From Ornithinibacillus salinisoli (GTDB taxonomy: Bacteria > Bacillota > Bacilli > Bacillales > Amphibacillaceae), in assembly GCF_042682545.1 (NCBI RefSeq), contig NZ_JBHUHQ010000006.1: a stretch of 64,000 nucleotides of DNA. The stretch is one strand, 5' to 3'. Below, piece after piece: positions 33,450 to 42,110 of this stretch. A program made the position numbers and the translations under genes. Numbering within the stretch: the stretch's first letter is position 1; each line of letters begins with the position of its first letter. The notes beneath the pieces were generated by a model. The model had not been told where the DNA came from. It ran no database searches and saw nothing but the letters and a program-made list of their open reading frames with translations.

Positions 33450-34043
33450 TTACATGGATTTCAATCTTTCTTGTAAACTTGCGAACTCCTCATTAATTTG
33501 TTTCATCATTGTTTCCATACCTTCTTTTTTTGACTCATTTTCTCGTAGGAAGATGGGTTCGCCATAAATAAGTTTTGGTTTAATCCGTTTAAACAAATCA
33601 CTAAAATTATTCGGACCCACATAAGCCGCTGGAATAATCGGTGCTTTAGAGTGAGCAGCAATAGTCACTGCACCTTTTTTTAATGGCACCTCTTCACTTG
33701 CTCTTGTTCCACTTGGAAAAATCCCAACAACCTTTCCTTCAGCTAACAATCGTCGAGGTATTTTAATCGTACTAGGTCCTGGGTTTTCTCTGTCAACCGG
33801 AAAAGCATGAAGACTATTCATCAGCCACTTTAAGAAACCTGTTTCAAAAAGCTCCTTCTTAGCCATATAATGAATTTTAGTTGGAAGGGTTGCTATACCA
33901 AGCCATAATATATCTACCCAGCCAGTATGTGTGCATGCAATTACATAACCGCCTGACTTCGGTAAATTTTCTTTTTGGTACACGGTAATCCTTCCAAATA
34001 AACTTAAAATAATTTTCAATACATTAGCAGCAAAATTGTACAT
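33450..34043 (-). CDS. 1-acyl-glycerol-3-phosphate acyltransferase (PlsC family)
   Basis: 197 residues with one N-terminal hydrophobic helix, the catalytic HX4D block CTHTGWVDILWLG, the glycerol-phosphate binding FPVDRENPG and IFPSGTRAS, and PIIPAAYVG. PlsC adds the second acyl chain to lysophosphatidic acid at the membrane. ATG 34043 has a GGAGATACC site. Many Bacillus carry more than one copy, so this may not be the main enzyme. Confidence 0.9.
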   Translation of the reverse strand: MYNFAANVLKIILSLFGRITVYQKENLPKSGGYVIACTHTGWVDILWLGIATLPTKIHYMAKKELFETGFLKWLMNSLHAFPVDRENPGPSTIKIPRRLLAEGKVVGIFPSGTRASEEVPLKKGAVTIAAHSKAPIIPAAYVGPNNFSDLFKRIKPKLIYGEPIFLRENESKKEGMETMMKQINEEFASLQERLKSM

Positions 34044-34135
34044 GAGGTATCTCCTTTGACTCCATTATCAATCAAATATGTTTATAGTTAATTCTATTTT
34101 ATCACAACCTATTAATACCTAGTACTAAATTTGTA

Positions 34136-34174
34136 AAAAAAATAGGAAGCTTTGCTTTTTAGCATATGCTTCCT
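34136..34174 (-). terminator. Intrinsic terminator of the MscS gene
   Basis: AGGAAGC and GCTTCCT pair, followed on the minus strand by ATTTTTTTTAC, 12 bp past the stop. Confidence 0.8.
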
Positions 34175-34185
34175 TACCGATAATA

Positions 34186-35274
34186 TTATGAGTCTTGATT
34201 CATCCTTGCCCCACCTTGAATATCCGCATCTGAATCTACATAAAGCCTTCTGCTAGGCACAGCGATCTGGACACCTTCTCTGTCAATAATATCTAAGATT
34301 TTTAAATTTATATCTTCTCTATTTGCCAAGTACTCTCCCCAATCGGTTGTATTGGTGAAGAAGTAGAGAAATATCTCTAAACCATTCTCTTTATACTGAT
34401 TCAAATTAACGAAAATTGTTTCTTGATGTATTCCTGGATGCTGTTCTAGAAGCTCCTTAATTTGAGTGGTGACATGTTTGACTTTTGTTGTTGGTGTATC
34501 ATATGTCAGTGTAATATTAAATGAAATTTGCCTTTTACCCATTTGGCTCCAGTTTGTAATGGATTCATTAGCTAAGGTTGAATTCGGCACCGTCACTAAC
34601 GCATCAGCAAATGTCCGTACTCTTGTACTACGGAAAGTGATATCTTCAATGGTACCTTCCACACTTGGAGTCATGATCCAATCTCCTATAGTAAATGGTT
34701 TTTCGGTAATAATGACAATTCCCCCAAATAAATTGGCAAGAGCATCTTTGGCAGCAAGGGAAAAAGCAAGTCCACCTATCCCTAAACCAGCAATCAGACC
34801 GTCAATTTGATAATCAAATACTTGTAAAATCACACTTAAGCTAATAGCTAATATAATAAATTGAACTGCCTTCGATAGAAACGGAATAAGTATTTCATCA
34901 ATTTCAATGTTGGTTTTTTCATTTATTTGTCTAAAGATGCTTGTAGAGGAAGACGAAGCCAGTCGAAATAACCCCCACGTTACTAATACAACCATAATAA
35001 CCTTAAAGGCTTTTTCATTTGTGTAATCTAAATAAGGATAATATTTAACTGCAAAATTAATTCCTAAAACAATAAAAACCCATTGCATCGGTTTTTCAAA
35101 TGCTTTTAACACATTCGTCAAAAAAGTAATTTTCGTTTTATCAAAAAATCGAAGTAGGATGGCAAATACATACTTCGTAAATATCTTTCTAAACACCAAA
35201 AAGAGAAGGAAAATACCTACTGCAATTCCCAAATCAGCTAAATGGTCATATGAAATTAAAAATTCCCAATCCAT
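34186..35274 (-). CDS. MscS-family mechanosensitive channel
   Basis: 362 residues with four to five membrane helices. The pore helix is GLIAGLGIGGLAFSLAAKDALANLFGG (only its core GLGIGGLAFSLAAKD is diagnostic). The cytoplasmic beta domain follows (FTIGDWIMTPSVEGTIEDI, RTFADALVTVPNSTLANE). The channel opens on membrane tension and releases osmolytes. It is a YhdY/YkuT-like paralogue, single gene. Confidence 0.93.
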   Translation of the reverse strand: MDWEFLISYDHLADLGIAVGIFLLFLVFRKIFTKYVFAILLRFFDKTKITFLTNVLKAFEKPMQWVFIVLGINFAVKYYPYLDYTNEKAFKVIMVVLVTWGLFRLASSSSTSIFRQINEKTNIEIDEILIPFLSKAVQFIILAISLSVILQVFDYQIDGLIAGLGIGGLAFSLAAKDALANLFGGIVIITEKPFTIGDWIMTPSVEGTIEDITFRSTRVRTFADALVTVPNSTLANESITNWSQMGKRQISFNITLTYDTPTTKVKHVTTQIKELLEQHPGIHQETIFVNLNQYKENGLEIFLYFFTNTTDWGEYLANREDINLKILDIIDREGVQIAVPSRRLYVDSDADIQGGARMNQDS

Positions 35275-35337
35275 AATGTTTGACTACCTCCTGACTAGTT
35301 CTTATCATACCATATCATGTAATGGAATTGATAACCC

Positions 35338-35781
35338 CTAGTCAAGATCTTGAATAAATGTAATTAATCTCCCTGATTCTTTAAAACCGATACCCGTATG
35401 GAAATCATAGCTGACAGTATTATCATATTCGATATCTGAGCCAACTTGCTTACAGCCTTTTTCCAACATCCACTTTTTTCCTTCGTTGAATAATTTATTT
35501 GATATTCCCTTTCTCCTATAGTTTGGCTTTACATAAATTCCCTCAACATATCCTGTTGGCGAACTTATTGCCCCTTCCACATAATCTGTCCGAATAGACA
35601 AATATATAAAAGCGATAGGCTCTTCCTCTTGTAGCCAAAGAAGGACATGACTTTTATCTGAATTGATGTGATCGCTAAACTCTTCTTTCAATTCAGTAAA
35701 GTCATGTCCTGGCCATAGAGCCATCGCCATATCTGTTACGTTATCTAAATGATTAATACTTAGTTCTATTATTTTTTCCAT
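35338..35781 (-). CDS. GNAT acetyltransferase, aminoglycoside 6'-type
   Basis: 147 residues following the AAC(6') pattern: MALWPGHDFTELKEEF, IRTDYVEGAISSPTGYVEGI, YVKPNYRRKGISNKL (acetyl-CoA loop R-R-K-G) and SDIEYDNTVSYDFH then GIGFKESGR. The family acetylates the 6'-amino group of aminoglycosides, but many chromosomal copies have other substrates. The ATG follows a GGAGGAG site. It is a single gene. Confidence 0.8.
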   Translation of the reverse strand: MEKIIELSINHLDNVTDMAMALWPGHDFTELKEEFSDHINSDKSHVLLWLQEEEPIAFIYLSIRTDYVEGAISSPTGYVEGIYVKPNYRRKGISNKLFNEGKKWMLEKGCKQVGSDIEYDNTVSYDFHTGIGFKESGRLITFIQDLD

Positions 35782-35816
35782 ATTGGCTCCTCCTAATTTA
35801 AGGGGAAAATTATTAT

Positions 35817-35846
35817 GTAAAGAGCCCTACATTTTTCTAAGGCTCT
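35817..35846 (-). terminator. Terminator of the small-protein pair
   Basis: AGAGCC and GGCTCT pair around 14 bases, and on the minus strand TTTACAT follows. Confidence 0.5.
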
Positions 35847-35852
35847 CTATCG

Positions 35853-36029
35853 TTAACCTGCTTTACGTAAACGAAAGAAAGTTACAGATTGAGATTTTTT
35901 CTTACGATTGCTCTTCTTTTTCGTATTACGTTTTGTTGTTAAAAAAGTTTCATTTTCATATGTGATTTCTTTTAATCGATTCATCTTTGCTTCAACAAGA
36001 CTTTTTCGAATTTCAATTTCATAATACAT
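35853..36029 (-). CDS. Tiny basic protein A of a paralogous pair
   Basis: 58 residues from ATG 36027-36029, 7 nt behind GAGGAGG. The N-terminal half is an amphipathic helix (MYYEIEIRKSLVEAKMNRLK). A Lys/Arg/Thr-rich stretch follows and the end is FFRLRKAG. Its neighbour at 36128 has the same plan and ending. I recognise no family. The high positive charge suggests binding to nucleic acid, ribosome or acidic membrane lipid (inference only). Confidence 0.65.
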   Translation of the reverse strand: MYYEIEIRKSLVEAKMNRLKEITYENETFLTTKRNTKKKSNRKKKSQSVTFFRLRKAG

Positions 36030-36127
36030 GTTTGTTTCCTCCTCATTTTTATACTCAACATCTCCATCTTATTCCGTGAAAAAGGTTTTGTTCACGACTT
36101 TTTCTTCACTACTACTAAAAGCAGCGA

Positions 36128-36301
36128 CTACCCAGCCTTACGCGAGCGAAAGAATGAAGATCTCTTTGTGCTTTTCGTTGCCATTTTTTTCTGGTTAGAC
36201 TGTTTCATTTCTGCTAATCGTTTATTTTCATTAGACACCTTTTTCATCTCTTCCATTCGTGTATGCACAATACTTTTGTAAACCTCTATTTCAAAACCCA
36301 T
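36128..36301 (-). CDS. Tiny basic protein B of a paralogous pair
   Basis: 57 residues from ATG 36299-36301, 7 nt behind GGAGG (a second ATG lies at 36304). MGFEIEVYKSIVHTRMEEMK aligns with protein A, and the C-terminus reads SSFFRSRKAG against TFFRLRKAG. It lies 98 bp upstream of protein A in the same direction. The conserved ends and diverged middle suggest an old tandem duplication under selection. Confidence 0.65.
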   Translation of the reverse strand: MGFEIEVYKSIVHTRMEEMKKVSNENKRLAEMKQSNQKKMATKSTKRSSFFRSRKAG

Positions 36302-36390
36302 CATTATTCCTCCTTCAACCTGTAACTTACAATACTTATCTTACAGTCATAGAGGCTTTCCGTCTTCGGCTTATCGACTGAACTTTAAGC

Positions 36391-36420
36391 ACAAAAAAAC
36401 CCTACTTCCAATGTAGGGTT
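36391..36420 (-). terminator. Intrinsic terminator of the zinc-peptidase gene
   Basis: AACCCTAC and GTAGGGTT form a perfect 8-bp stem followed on the minus strand by seven T in total. Confidence 0.8.
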
Positions 36421-36475
36421 CCTACGTCTCAAGTCCGATCAGACGAGCCATCTTGTATCTAATTAGCCACACTTT

Positions 36476-37318
36476 CTACATTTGCTGGCTTAACCAATCC
36501 TCTACCATTTCAAAGTAAGCCTCATTTTTCCATAAAAGTAATGTTTCGATTTCTCCTCTTTGTTTTACAAAATCCTGAAACATGCAATCGGCTATATAAT
36601 AAGCTAGTCGTGTATAACCAAACTTGGATCCTCCGTTAATGGAAAACCATTCCTTAAAAAATGCTCCCGATTCTTTCATATTGCGGATATCCATTGCAAA
36701 CTCCCGGATTACACTCCTTTTATGTTTCTCTGCGAATTCAAACCATTCATCACCTTCTAGATGATAAGAAAAATAAACAGATGGCTTTAATTCAGGAACT
36801 ATTTCCCTAGAAAAATGTGTTGCAGCACCCTCCCGCAATAGCCATATATATGGATTCTCCCATCGCATTTTTTTCCAATTCAATCGATGTTGGTCTGATA
36901 TTATATTATGGGTAGCATGGCCAAACTCATGAGCAATAATTACTTTTAACGGACCCGATTCAGCAGTTAATCGCTCCATTGCAAAGGTAATATCCGGTAT
37001 AATTTCACGGTGCGTATACGCATTTGAACCATATGCACCTACAATCAAATTCACATCAATCGGAAACGTCAGGTGATACTTAGCTTTGTATGTACCTACG
37101 ACATCTTCTACTAAACCTGCTATTTGACGATGAACTTTTTGAATAGAATCCCAATCATCTCGATATCGTTCTAGCGCTTTTGTAAGTCTTTCATCTGTAT
37201 TTTTACAATGGTAAGAAAAATAAACCTCAAACACATCTGGATAGCTTGCATAATATTCTCGTAACCGTTGTACATTCGGTTTCTGTGGAAAAGATGGAAA
37301 CGTGTCTAAAATCCTCAA
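36476..37318 (-). CDS. Predicted zinc metallopeptidase (HExxH)
   Basis: 280 residues with the zinc motif HEFGH at 130-134 and a downstream REGAATHF (Glu163) that can supply the third ligand, the gluzincin pattern. It has no signal peptide, so it is probably cytoplasmic. It resembles DUF2268-type predicted Zn-dependent proteases, but I am not sure of the family. It is divergent from the catalase gene. Confidence 0.72.
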   Translation of the reverse strand: MRILDTFPSFPQKPNVQRLREYYASYPDVFEVYFSYHCKNTDERLTKALERYRDDWDSIQKVHRQIAGLVEDVVGTYKAKYHLTFPIDVNLIVGAYGSNAYTHREIIPDITFAMERLTAESGPLKVIIAHEFGHATHNIISDQHRLNWKKMRWENPYIWLLREGAATHFSREIVPELKPSVYFSYHLEGDEWFEFAEKHKRSVIREFAMDIRNMKESGAFFKEWFSINGGSKFGYTRLAYYIADCMFQDFVKQRGEIETLLLWKNEAYFEMVEDWLSQQM

Positions 37319-37475
37319 ATAAAATCCTCCTCTTTAGTAATTCTATTTAACAATTCGATAATTACCGTGAAATTCCTTCTTAATTACAGGGTATTTTTTA
37401 AATTTATGGGTAACTTATAGGTAGTTATGTTTGAATTTACACTTGAAAAATGTTGATAGAAAAGGATGGTATATC

Positions 37476-39095
37476 ATGAAGGAAGAATCGAATAAAAACG
37501 AAACAAACATAGAAAATGACGATACCCTCACAACTAGACAAGGTCATCCTGTAACGAACAATCAAAATATCCGAACTGTCAGTAACCGTGGACCCGCTAC
37601 ACTTGAAAACTACGATTTCATTGAAAAAATCAGTCACTTTGACCGGGAAAAGGTACCCGAGCGAATCGTTCATGCGCGCGGAGCTGGGGCACATGGTTAT
37701 TTTGAGACATACGGAACAGTAGGCGAAGATCCAGTTTCGAAGTATACAAGAGCAAAAGTGTTTCAAGAAAAAGGGAAACAAACTCCTGTTTTTGTTCGTT
37801 TTTCCACCGTTGTCCACGGTAATCACTCTCCAGAAACGGTTCGTGATCCACGAGGATTTGCGATTAAATTTTATACGGAAGATGGCAATTGGGATTTAGT
37901 AGGAAATAATCTAAAAATCTTTTTTATCCGCGATGCCATGAAGTTCCCTGATATGATTCACGCATTTCGACCAGATCCCGTGACCAATGTACAAAACCCG
38001 GAGCGATTCTTTGATTTCTGTGCAAATTCTCCAGAATCATTCCATATGGTCACATTTGTTTATTCACCATGGGGAATTCCTGCCAATTACCGTATGATGC
38101 AAGGGTCTGGTGTGAACACGTACAAATGGGTTAATAGTGAAGGTAAGGCCGTACTTGTTAAGTATCACTGGGAACCGAAACAAGGAATTAAAAACCTTAC
38201 TGTAAAAGAAGCAGAAGAAATCCAAGGGAAAAACTTTAACCATGCTACACAGGATTTATATGAAGCAATTGAACGAGGGGAATATCCGGAATGGGAGCTA
38301 TTAGTTCAAATTATGGAAGACGGACCACACCCTGAATTAGATTTTGATCCGTTAGACGATACAAAATTATGGCCCGAGGATCAATTCCCATGGCTACCTG
38401 TAGGAAAAATGGTATTAAATAAAAACCCTGAAAACTATCATAATGAAGTTGAACAAGCTTCATTTGGAACGGGTGTATTAGTCGATGGCTTGGACTTTTC
38501 CGATGATAAAATGTTGCAAGGTAGAACATTCTCCTACTCTGATACGCAACGATATCGAGTCGGTGCAAATTATCTACAGCTGCCTATAAACGCCGCGAAG
38601 AAACGTGTCGCTACGAACCAAGAGGGCGGACAGTTAAGATATGAAAATGATAAGGCACCTGATCAAAACCCACATGTGAATTATGAACCATCTATATTAG
38701 GTGGACTAAAAGAGGCCGAACAAACAGGGAAAGAGCATACCCCACATGTTGAAGGAAATCTCGTACGTGATTCCATCGATCGTCAAAGTAATACAAAGCA
38801 AGCTGGTGAAACATACCGTCAATTCGAGCAGTGGGAAAAGGATGAATTAATTAATAACCTTGTGAATGATCTTGCTATATGTGATAAGCGGTTACAAGAC
38901 AAAATGATTGCTCTTGCTGAAGAAGCAGATGAAGAGTATGGTCGTCGATTGAGAGAAGGATTGCAACAGAGAAATCAAGAAATGGGTAATATGAAAATGG
39001 AAGCAGGCGAAGAAATGCACCCATTAGGAGCAAAAGACGCACATAAAGCAGTTAAAGATGCTGTGGAAAAAAGTCATGACGCTGATCCTTATTAA
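37476..39095 (+). CDS. Heme catalase (KatX/KatA type)
   Basis: 539 residues. Distal His66 lies in RIVHARGAGAHGYF, the NADPH/heme core in RFSTVVHGNHSPETVRDPRG, and the proximal tyrosine in GRTFSYSDTQRYRVG. It decomposes hydrogen peroxide. The charged C-terminal extension after about 490 is Glu/Lys-rich. ATG 37476 has an AAAGGATGG site; the frame extends back to TTG 37431 without one. B. subtilis KatX has similar size and is the spore catalase, but that role is not shown here. Confidence 0.95.
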   Translation: MKEESNKNETNIENDDTLTTRQGHPVTNNQNIRTVSNRGPATLENYDFIEKISHFDREKVPERIVHARGAGAHGYFETYGTVGEDPVSKYTRAKVFQEKGKQTPVFVRFSTVVHGNHSPETVRDPRGFAIKFYTEDGNWDLVGNNLKIFFIRDAMKFPDMIHAFRPDPVTNVQNPERFFDFCANSPESFHMVTFVYSPWGIPANYRMMQGSGVNTYKWVNSEGKAVLVKYHWEPKQGIKNLTVKEAEEIQGKNFNHATQDLYEAIERGEYPEWELLVQIMEDGPHPELDFDPLDDTKLWPEDQFPWLPVGKMVLNKNPENYHNEVEQASFGTGVLVDGLDFSDDKMLQGRTFSYSDTQRYRVGANYLQLPINAAKKRVATNQEGGQLRYENDKAPDQNPHVNYEPSILGGLKEAEQTGKEHTPHVEGNLVRDSIDRQSNTKQAGETYRQFEQWEKDELINNLVNDLAICDKRLQDKMIALAEEADEEYGRRLREGLQQRNQEMGNMKMEAGEEMHPLGAKDAHKAVKDAVEKSHDADPY

Positions 39096-39112
39096 TGCAA
39101 TTCAGTAGGGAA

Positions 39113-39150
39113 AACAGCATACCAATCTTCCAAGATAGGTATGCTGTTTA
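39113..39150 (+). terminator. Intrinsic terminator of the catalase gene
   Basis: AACAGCATACC and GGTATGCTGTT form a perfect 11-bp stem followed by TATTAAAT. Confidence 0.75.
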
Positions 39151-39298
39151 TTAAATCGCCCTTCACCAATGGCGTCTCATTTTTGGATTTGTAATTACTA
39201 TCTCTTCCTGTGGTACATAAAAGTATTGAATCCAGCATTGCGATATATTTTTAATTTCATTTCTAATTAGCTAATCTCACCATTCCAATTATGGTCTT

Positions 39299-40021
39299 CT
39301 AGTAATCCTTAGGAACCTCTTTCAGTAGACGAAGCCGATAAGCATTCATCGCAGTCTCCCCTAGTTGATCTAGCAAATTATAATTTGCATAGGCGCCAAC
39401 AATGGCCCCAAATCCAGGTATTAACTGTAACATCTTGACGAGATCAATGTAATCACGATATTCCTGCTGAAAAACACGCCAATCCATATCGACAAGCTTT
39501 GATTTCTGTTCTTCCCAATTATCAATAATGAAAAAAGTTTCTCTCCGCTTCTGTTCATTCGAAAAAGCTAGCTGAAATACGTGAAGTATAAATAATCGTT
39601 CTTCATACCGATTCGTGTCGTACCCATACACTGCAGCTGCATCGAATAAAAACTTCATTTTTATGGAGAGTAACAACGGAAAATCGGCTAGACCGAGGAA
39701 TATTCCACCTGCACCTGTTCCAGCTCCTTCTACCGTTGCTGTTTTTCGATACGAAGAGAGCTTCTCTTTTAAAAGCTCATCCCTTTCGAATAAACTTTTG
39801 TTCGTTTGTTGCTTTCTCGTAGTTATATTTGAACCGACTAATGTCGCCTTCACCATATTTTTAATGCCTTCTGTAATCACTTGATGTGCTTTCTCTGGTA
39901 TCATACTGTTTATTTTATTTTGTGCCTTTTTCGATAGACGATTAATCATACTAGATGGCTTAAGTAGCCTTTTGCGCCATACCTCTATTTCATCATATAC
40001 TTTGCTTTCATATTCATTCAC
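39299..40021 (-). CDS. EcsC-family protein
   Basis: 240 residues. The core GAGTGAGGIFLGLADFPLLLS with the Gly-rich hydrophobic hairpin, and the later LLQLIPGFGAIVGAYANYNLL, are typical of EcsC, the third gene of the B. subtilis ecs operon, whose role is unclear. Here it stands without ecsAB. I chose GTG 40021, 9 nt behind AAAGG; two ATG codons further upstream (40030, 40027) abut the ribosome site. Confidence 0.82.
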   Translation of the reverse strand: MNEYESKVYDEIEVWRKRLLKPSSMINRLSKKAQNKINSMIPEKAHQVITEGIKNMVKATLVGSNITTRKQQTNKSLFERDELLKEKLSSYRKTATVEGAGTGAGGIFLGLADFPLLLSIKMKFLFDAAAVYGYDTNRYEERLFILHVFQLAFSNEQKRRETFFIIDNWEEQKSKLVDMDWRVFQQEYRDYIDLVKMLQLIPGFGAIVGAYANYNLLDQLGETAMNAYRLRLLKEVPKDY

Positions 40022-40227
40022 GTTCATCATCCTTTAATTTACAATGATTTAATTATAGCATGGTAAAAACACGAAATACATAAGACTAACGCTTTATCTA
40101 CCAATAGGTTATCCGACAGTGCATGTATAAAACATCATCATCAGTCAGAAAATAAAACGAGTAAAGGCGCCGCCCCATCGTTAATAATTGACAGAAGAGG
40201 AATTTAATGATTAAATATTAATAGTTT

Positions 40228-40345
40228 AAAGGGGAGTAGCTTTAACAGTTCAGTCGTCATTTCAGAGTATATAGTATGCTCTCGGCTTTACTGGCAACTT
40301 ACGGTGTTGTTAGCAAGACCTTTGCCCAAGAGTGGTAAAGGTCTG
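40228..40345 (+). promoter_or_regulatory. Manganese riboswitch (yybP-ykoY aptamer)
   Basis: The hallmark 5' AAAGGGGAGTAGC at 40228-40240 and 3' GCAAGACCTTTGCCC near 40313-40327 are present, with the hairpin-containing middle between them. This RNA binds Mn(II) and controls Mn exporters and TerC-family proteins. The GGTAAAGG at its end can instead pair with CCTTTACC in the terminator, giving an ON switch with manganese. Confidence 0.92.
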
Positions 40346-40354
40346 ACATTTTTT

Positions 40355-40398
40355 AGAGGCCTTTACCACATTGGATGGTGAATGCCTCTATTTTTTTA
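40355..40398 (+). terminator. Riboswitch-controlled terminator
   Basis: AGAGGC and GCCTCT pair over an inner CACATTGGATGGTG arm and are followed by ATTTTTTTAT, 22 bp before the TerC-family start. Its 5' strand overlaps the CCTTTACCAC that can pair with the aptamer's 3' end. Confidence 0.88.
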
Positions 40399-40419
40399 TA
40401 CCAGAAGGGAGAATAATCA

Positions 40420-41211
40420 GTGGAATCAATTTGGTTAGAATATGCATGGACATTATTAGTACTTATAGGATTAGAGGGTCTTTTGTCTGCTGACAATGCA
40501 CTCGTTTTAGCCGTAATAGCAAAACATTTGCCAGAAGACCAAAAAAAGAGAGCGATCAATTACGGTATTTTTGGAGCATTTCTTTTTAGATTTGCAGCCC
40601 TATTCGCAATCTCATTTATAGCAAATGTATGGCAAGTCCAAGCTATTGGTGCAGCATACCTTATTTATCTAGGATTAAAGCATGTTATTACAGATCACTT
40701 CGGTTCGTCTAAGGATGATAAAGATGAAGTAGAAGAAGAATCTGCTGGTAAAGGATTTTGGCCAACTGTAGCCAAAATTGGACTGGCGGACCTTGCTTTT
40801 GCGATTGATTCAATCCTTGCAGCCGTTGCACTTGCTATCGTACTACCAGAAACACCGTTACCAACATTTGGTGGTATGGACGGAGGACAATTTATAATAG
40901 TTGTAATAGCAGGTATAGCAGGATTAGTCTTAATTAAATTTGCAGCAACTTGGTTTGTGAAGCTTCTTGATGAGCGACCAGCTCTTGAAACGGTTGCTTA
41001 CCTAATCGTAGCATGGGTTGGTGTAAAGCTAGCCGTTATCACAATAAGTCATCCAGACGTAGGTATATTAGATGAACACTTTGCACATAGCACTGGCTGG
41101 ACCATTGCTTTCTGGGGTGTATTACTTGGAATTGCCATCATCGGTTGGTTTGCTTCTGGAAAGTCAAATTCTAAGAAAAATAATCCTTCACGAGAAGGAT
41201 CTTCATCTTAA
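40420..41211 (+). CDS. TerC-family membrane protein (YkoY-like, Mn export)
   Basis: 263 residues with seven predicted helices. The signature acids are in GLEGLLSADNALVLAVIAKHL and GLADLAFAIDSILAAVALA. TerC-family YceF/YkoY proteins help load or export manganese for exoenzymes and prevent Mn toxicity; the manganese riboswitch upstream fits. The start is GTG 40420 behind AGAAGGGAGA. Confidence 0.93.
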   Translation: MESIWLEYAWTLLVLIGLEGLLSADNALVLAVIAKHLPEDQKKRAINYGIFGAFLFRFAALFAISFIANVWQVQAIGAAYLIYLGLKHVITDHFGSSKDDKDEVEEESAGKGFWPTVAKIGLADLAFAIDSILAAVALAIVLPETPLPTFGGMDGGQFIIVVIAGIAGLVLIKFAATWFVKLLDERPALETVAYLIVAWVGVKLAVITISHPDVGILDEHFAHSTGWTIAFWGVLLGIAIIGWFASGKSNSKKNNPSREGSSS

Positions 41212-41218
41212 CAAAATT

Positions 41219-41255
41219 ATCCTAGCAGACCTGGTTCTGTTAGGATTTTATTTTT
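41219..41255 (+). terminator. Intrinsic terminator of the TerC gene
   Basis: ATCCTAGCAG and CTGTTAGGAT form a 10-bp stem (one G-U) followed by TTTATTTTT. Confidence 0.82.
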
Positions 41256-41287
41256 CAAGCACCTCATCATTCGACAAAATTCGGGTG

Positions 41288-41299
41288 GTGACAGGCACC
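41288..41299 (+). repeat. Short dispersed repeat, copy 2
   Basis: Second GTGACAGGCACC, preceded by ATTCGACAAAATTCGGG, 57 bp before a TetR start. The first copy is at 9381-9392. Confidence 0.5.
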
Positions 41300-41355
41300 T
41301 TTTTAAAATTCATGGTATGATTGATTTGGAAATTCTGGTTAAGGAGATTGGTTGA

Positions 41356-41958
41356 ATGGCGCCTTTAAATGAAGATCAGTTAAAAGATATTCGCGAAGAA
41401 CGTAAAATACAAATTATGAATGCTGCTATGAAGGTATTTGCTAATAATGGGATAAAGCTTACTAAAATAAGTATGATCGCAAAAGAAGCAAAGGTTAGTC
41501 ATGGTCTTGTGTATCATTATTTTAACTCCAAAGAAGAAGTTTTATTTCAAAGCCTAGAATGGGCGATGGAGACAGCAACAATGGAAGCAGCTTTTCAAGA
41601 ATTAAATAACATGCCCATGTCTCCTCTAGAAAAAATCAAGCACTTCACAACCTTCGCTCTTTCAGAAGGGAATAGTGATGTTTTTCGAGTAATTCAACAT
41701 GTAACAAAGTCAGAAGATATTCCCCAACACATCAGTGAACTGATAGAACAGTCTGGGAAAATGTATTTGGAATTCCTATATCCACTATTTGCAGAAGGAC
41801 AAGAAACAGGAGAGATTTATAAAGGAGATACGCAGGAACTGCTAGAAACCTATTTGAATATCCTATCCGGGATAATGTCTGAGGATTTGCAATGGTGGAA
41901 ACAAAATATTGACCAAAAGGTAAATATTTTACTCCGGATGCTCTCTTCTAAAAAATAA
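41356..41958 (+). CDS. TetR-family repressor of the DrrAB-like exporter
   Basis: 200 residues with N-terminal helix-turn-helix (IKLTKISMIAKEAKVSHGLVYHYF, then NSKEEVLFQSL). ATG 41356 is behind AAGGAGATTGG. Two copies of a TTGACT-N5-AGTCAA palindrome flank the promoter region of the next operon, 41 and 111 bp past its stop. It probably represses the exporter and is relieved by a drug. Confidence 0.88.
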   Translation: MAPLNEDQLKDIREERKIQIMNAAMKVFANNGIKLTKISMIAKEAKVSHGLVYHYFNSKEEVLFQSLEWAMETATMEAAFQELNNMPMSPLEKIKHFTTFALSEGNSDVFRVIQHVTKSEDIPQHISELIEQSGKMYLEFLYPLFAEGQETGEIYKGDTQELLETYLNILSGIMSEDLQWWKQNIDQKVNILLRMLSSKK

Positions 41959-41998
41959 GTTGTTATTGACAAAGGGAGCAAATAACTATATTGTATTA

Positions 41999-42015
41999 TT
42001 GACTGATTAAGTCAA
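41999..42015. promoter_or_regulatory. Operator 1 before the DrrAB-like operon
   Basis: TTGACT, five bases, AGTCAA, perfect dyad. It lies just downstream of a TTGACA -35 box at 41987-41992. Confidence 0.7.
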
Positions 42016-42068
42016 CCAAAAATAATACCCATAAACCAAAAGCGCAACAAAGTGCGCCTGGGTTGTTT

Positions 42069-42085
42069 TTGACTGAATTAGTCAA
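42069..42085. promoter_or_regulatory. Operator 2 before the DrrAB-like operon
   Basis: The same TTGACT-N5-AGTCAA dyad, exactly 70 bp from operator 1 and followed by the same CCAAAA. A small GCGCA/TGCGC hairpin lies between them. Confidence 0.7.
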
Positions 42086-42110
42086 CCAAAATATTTAAAG
42101 GAGGTTTATG

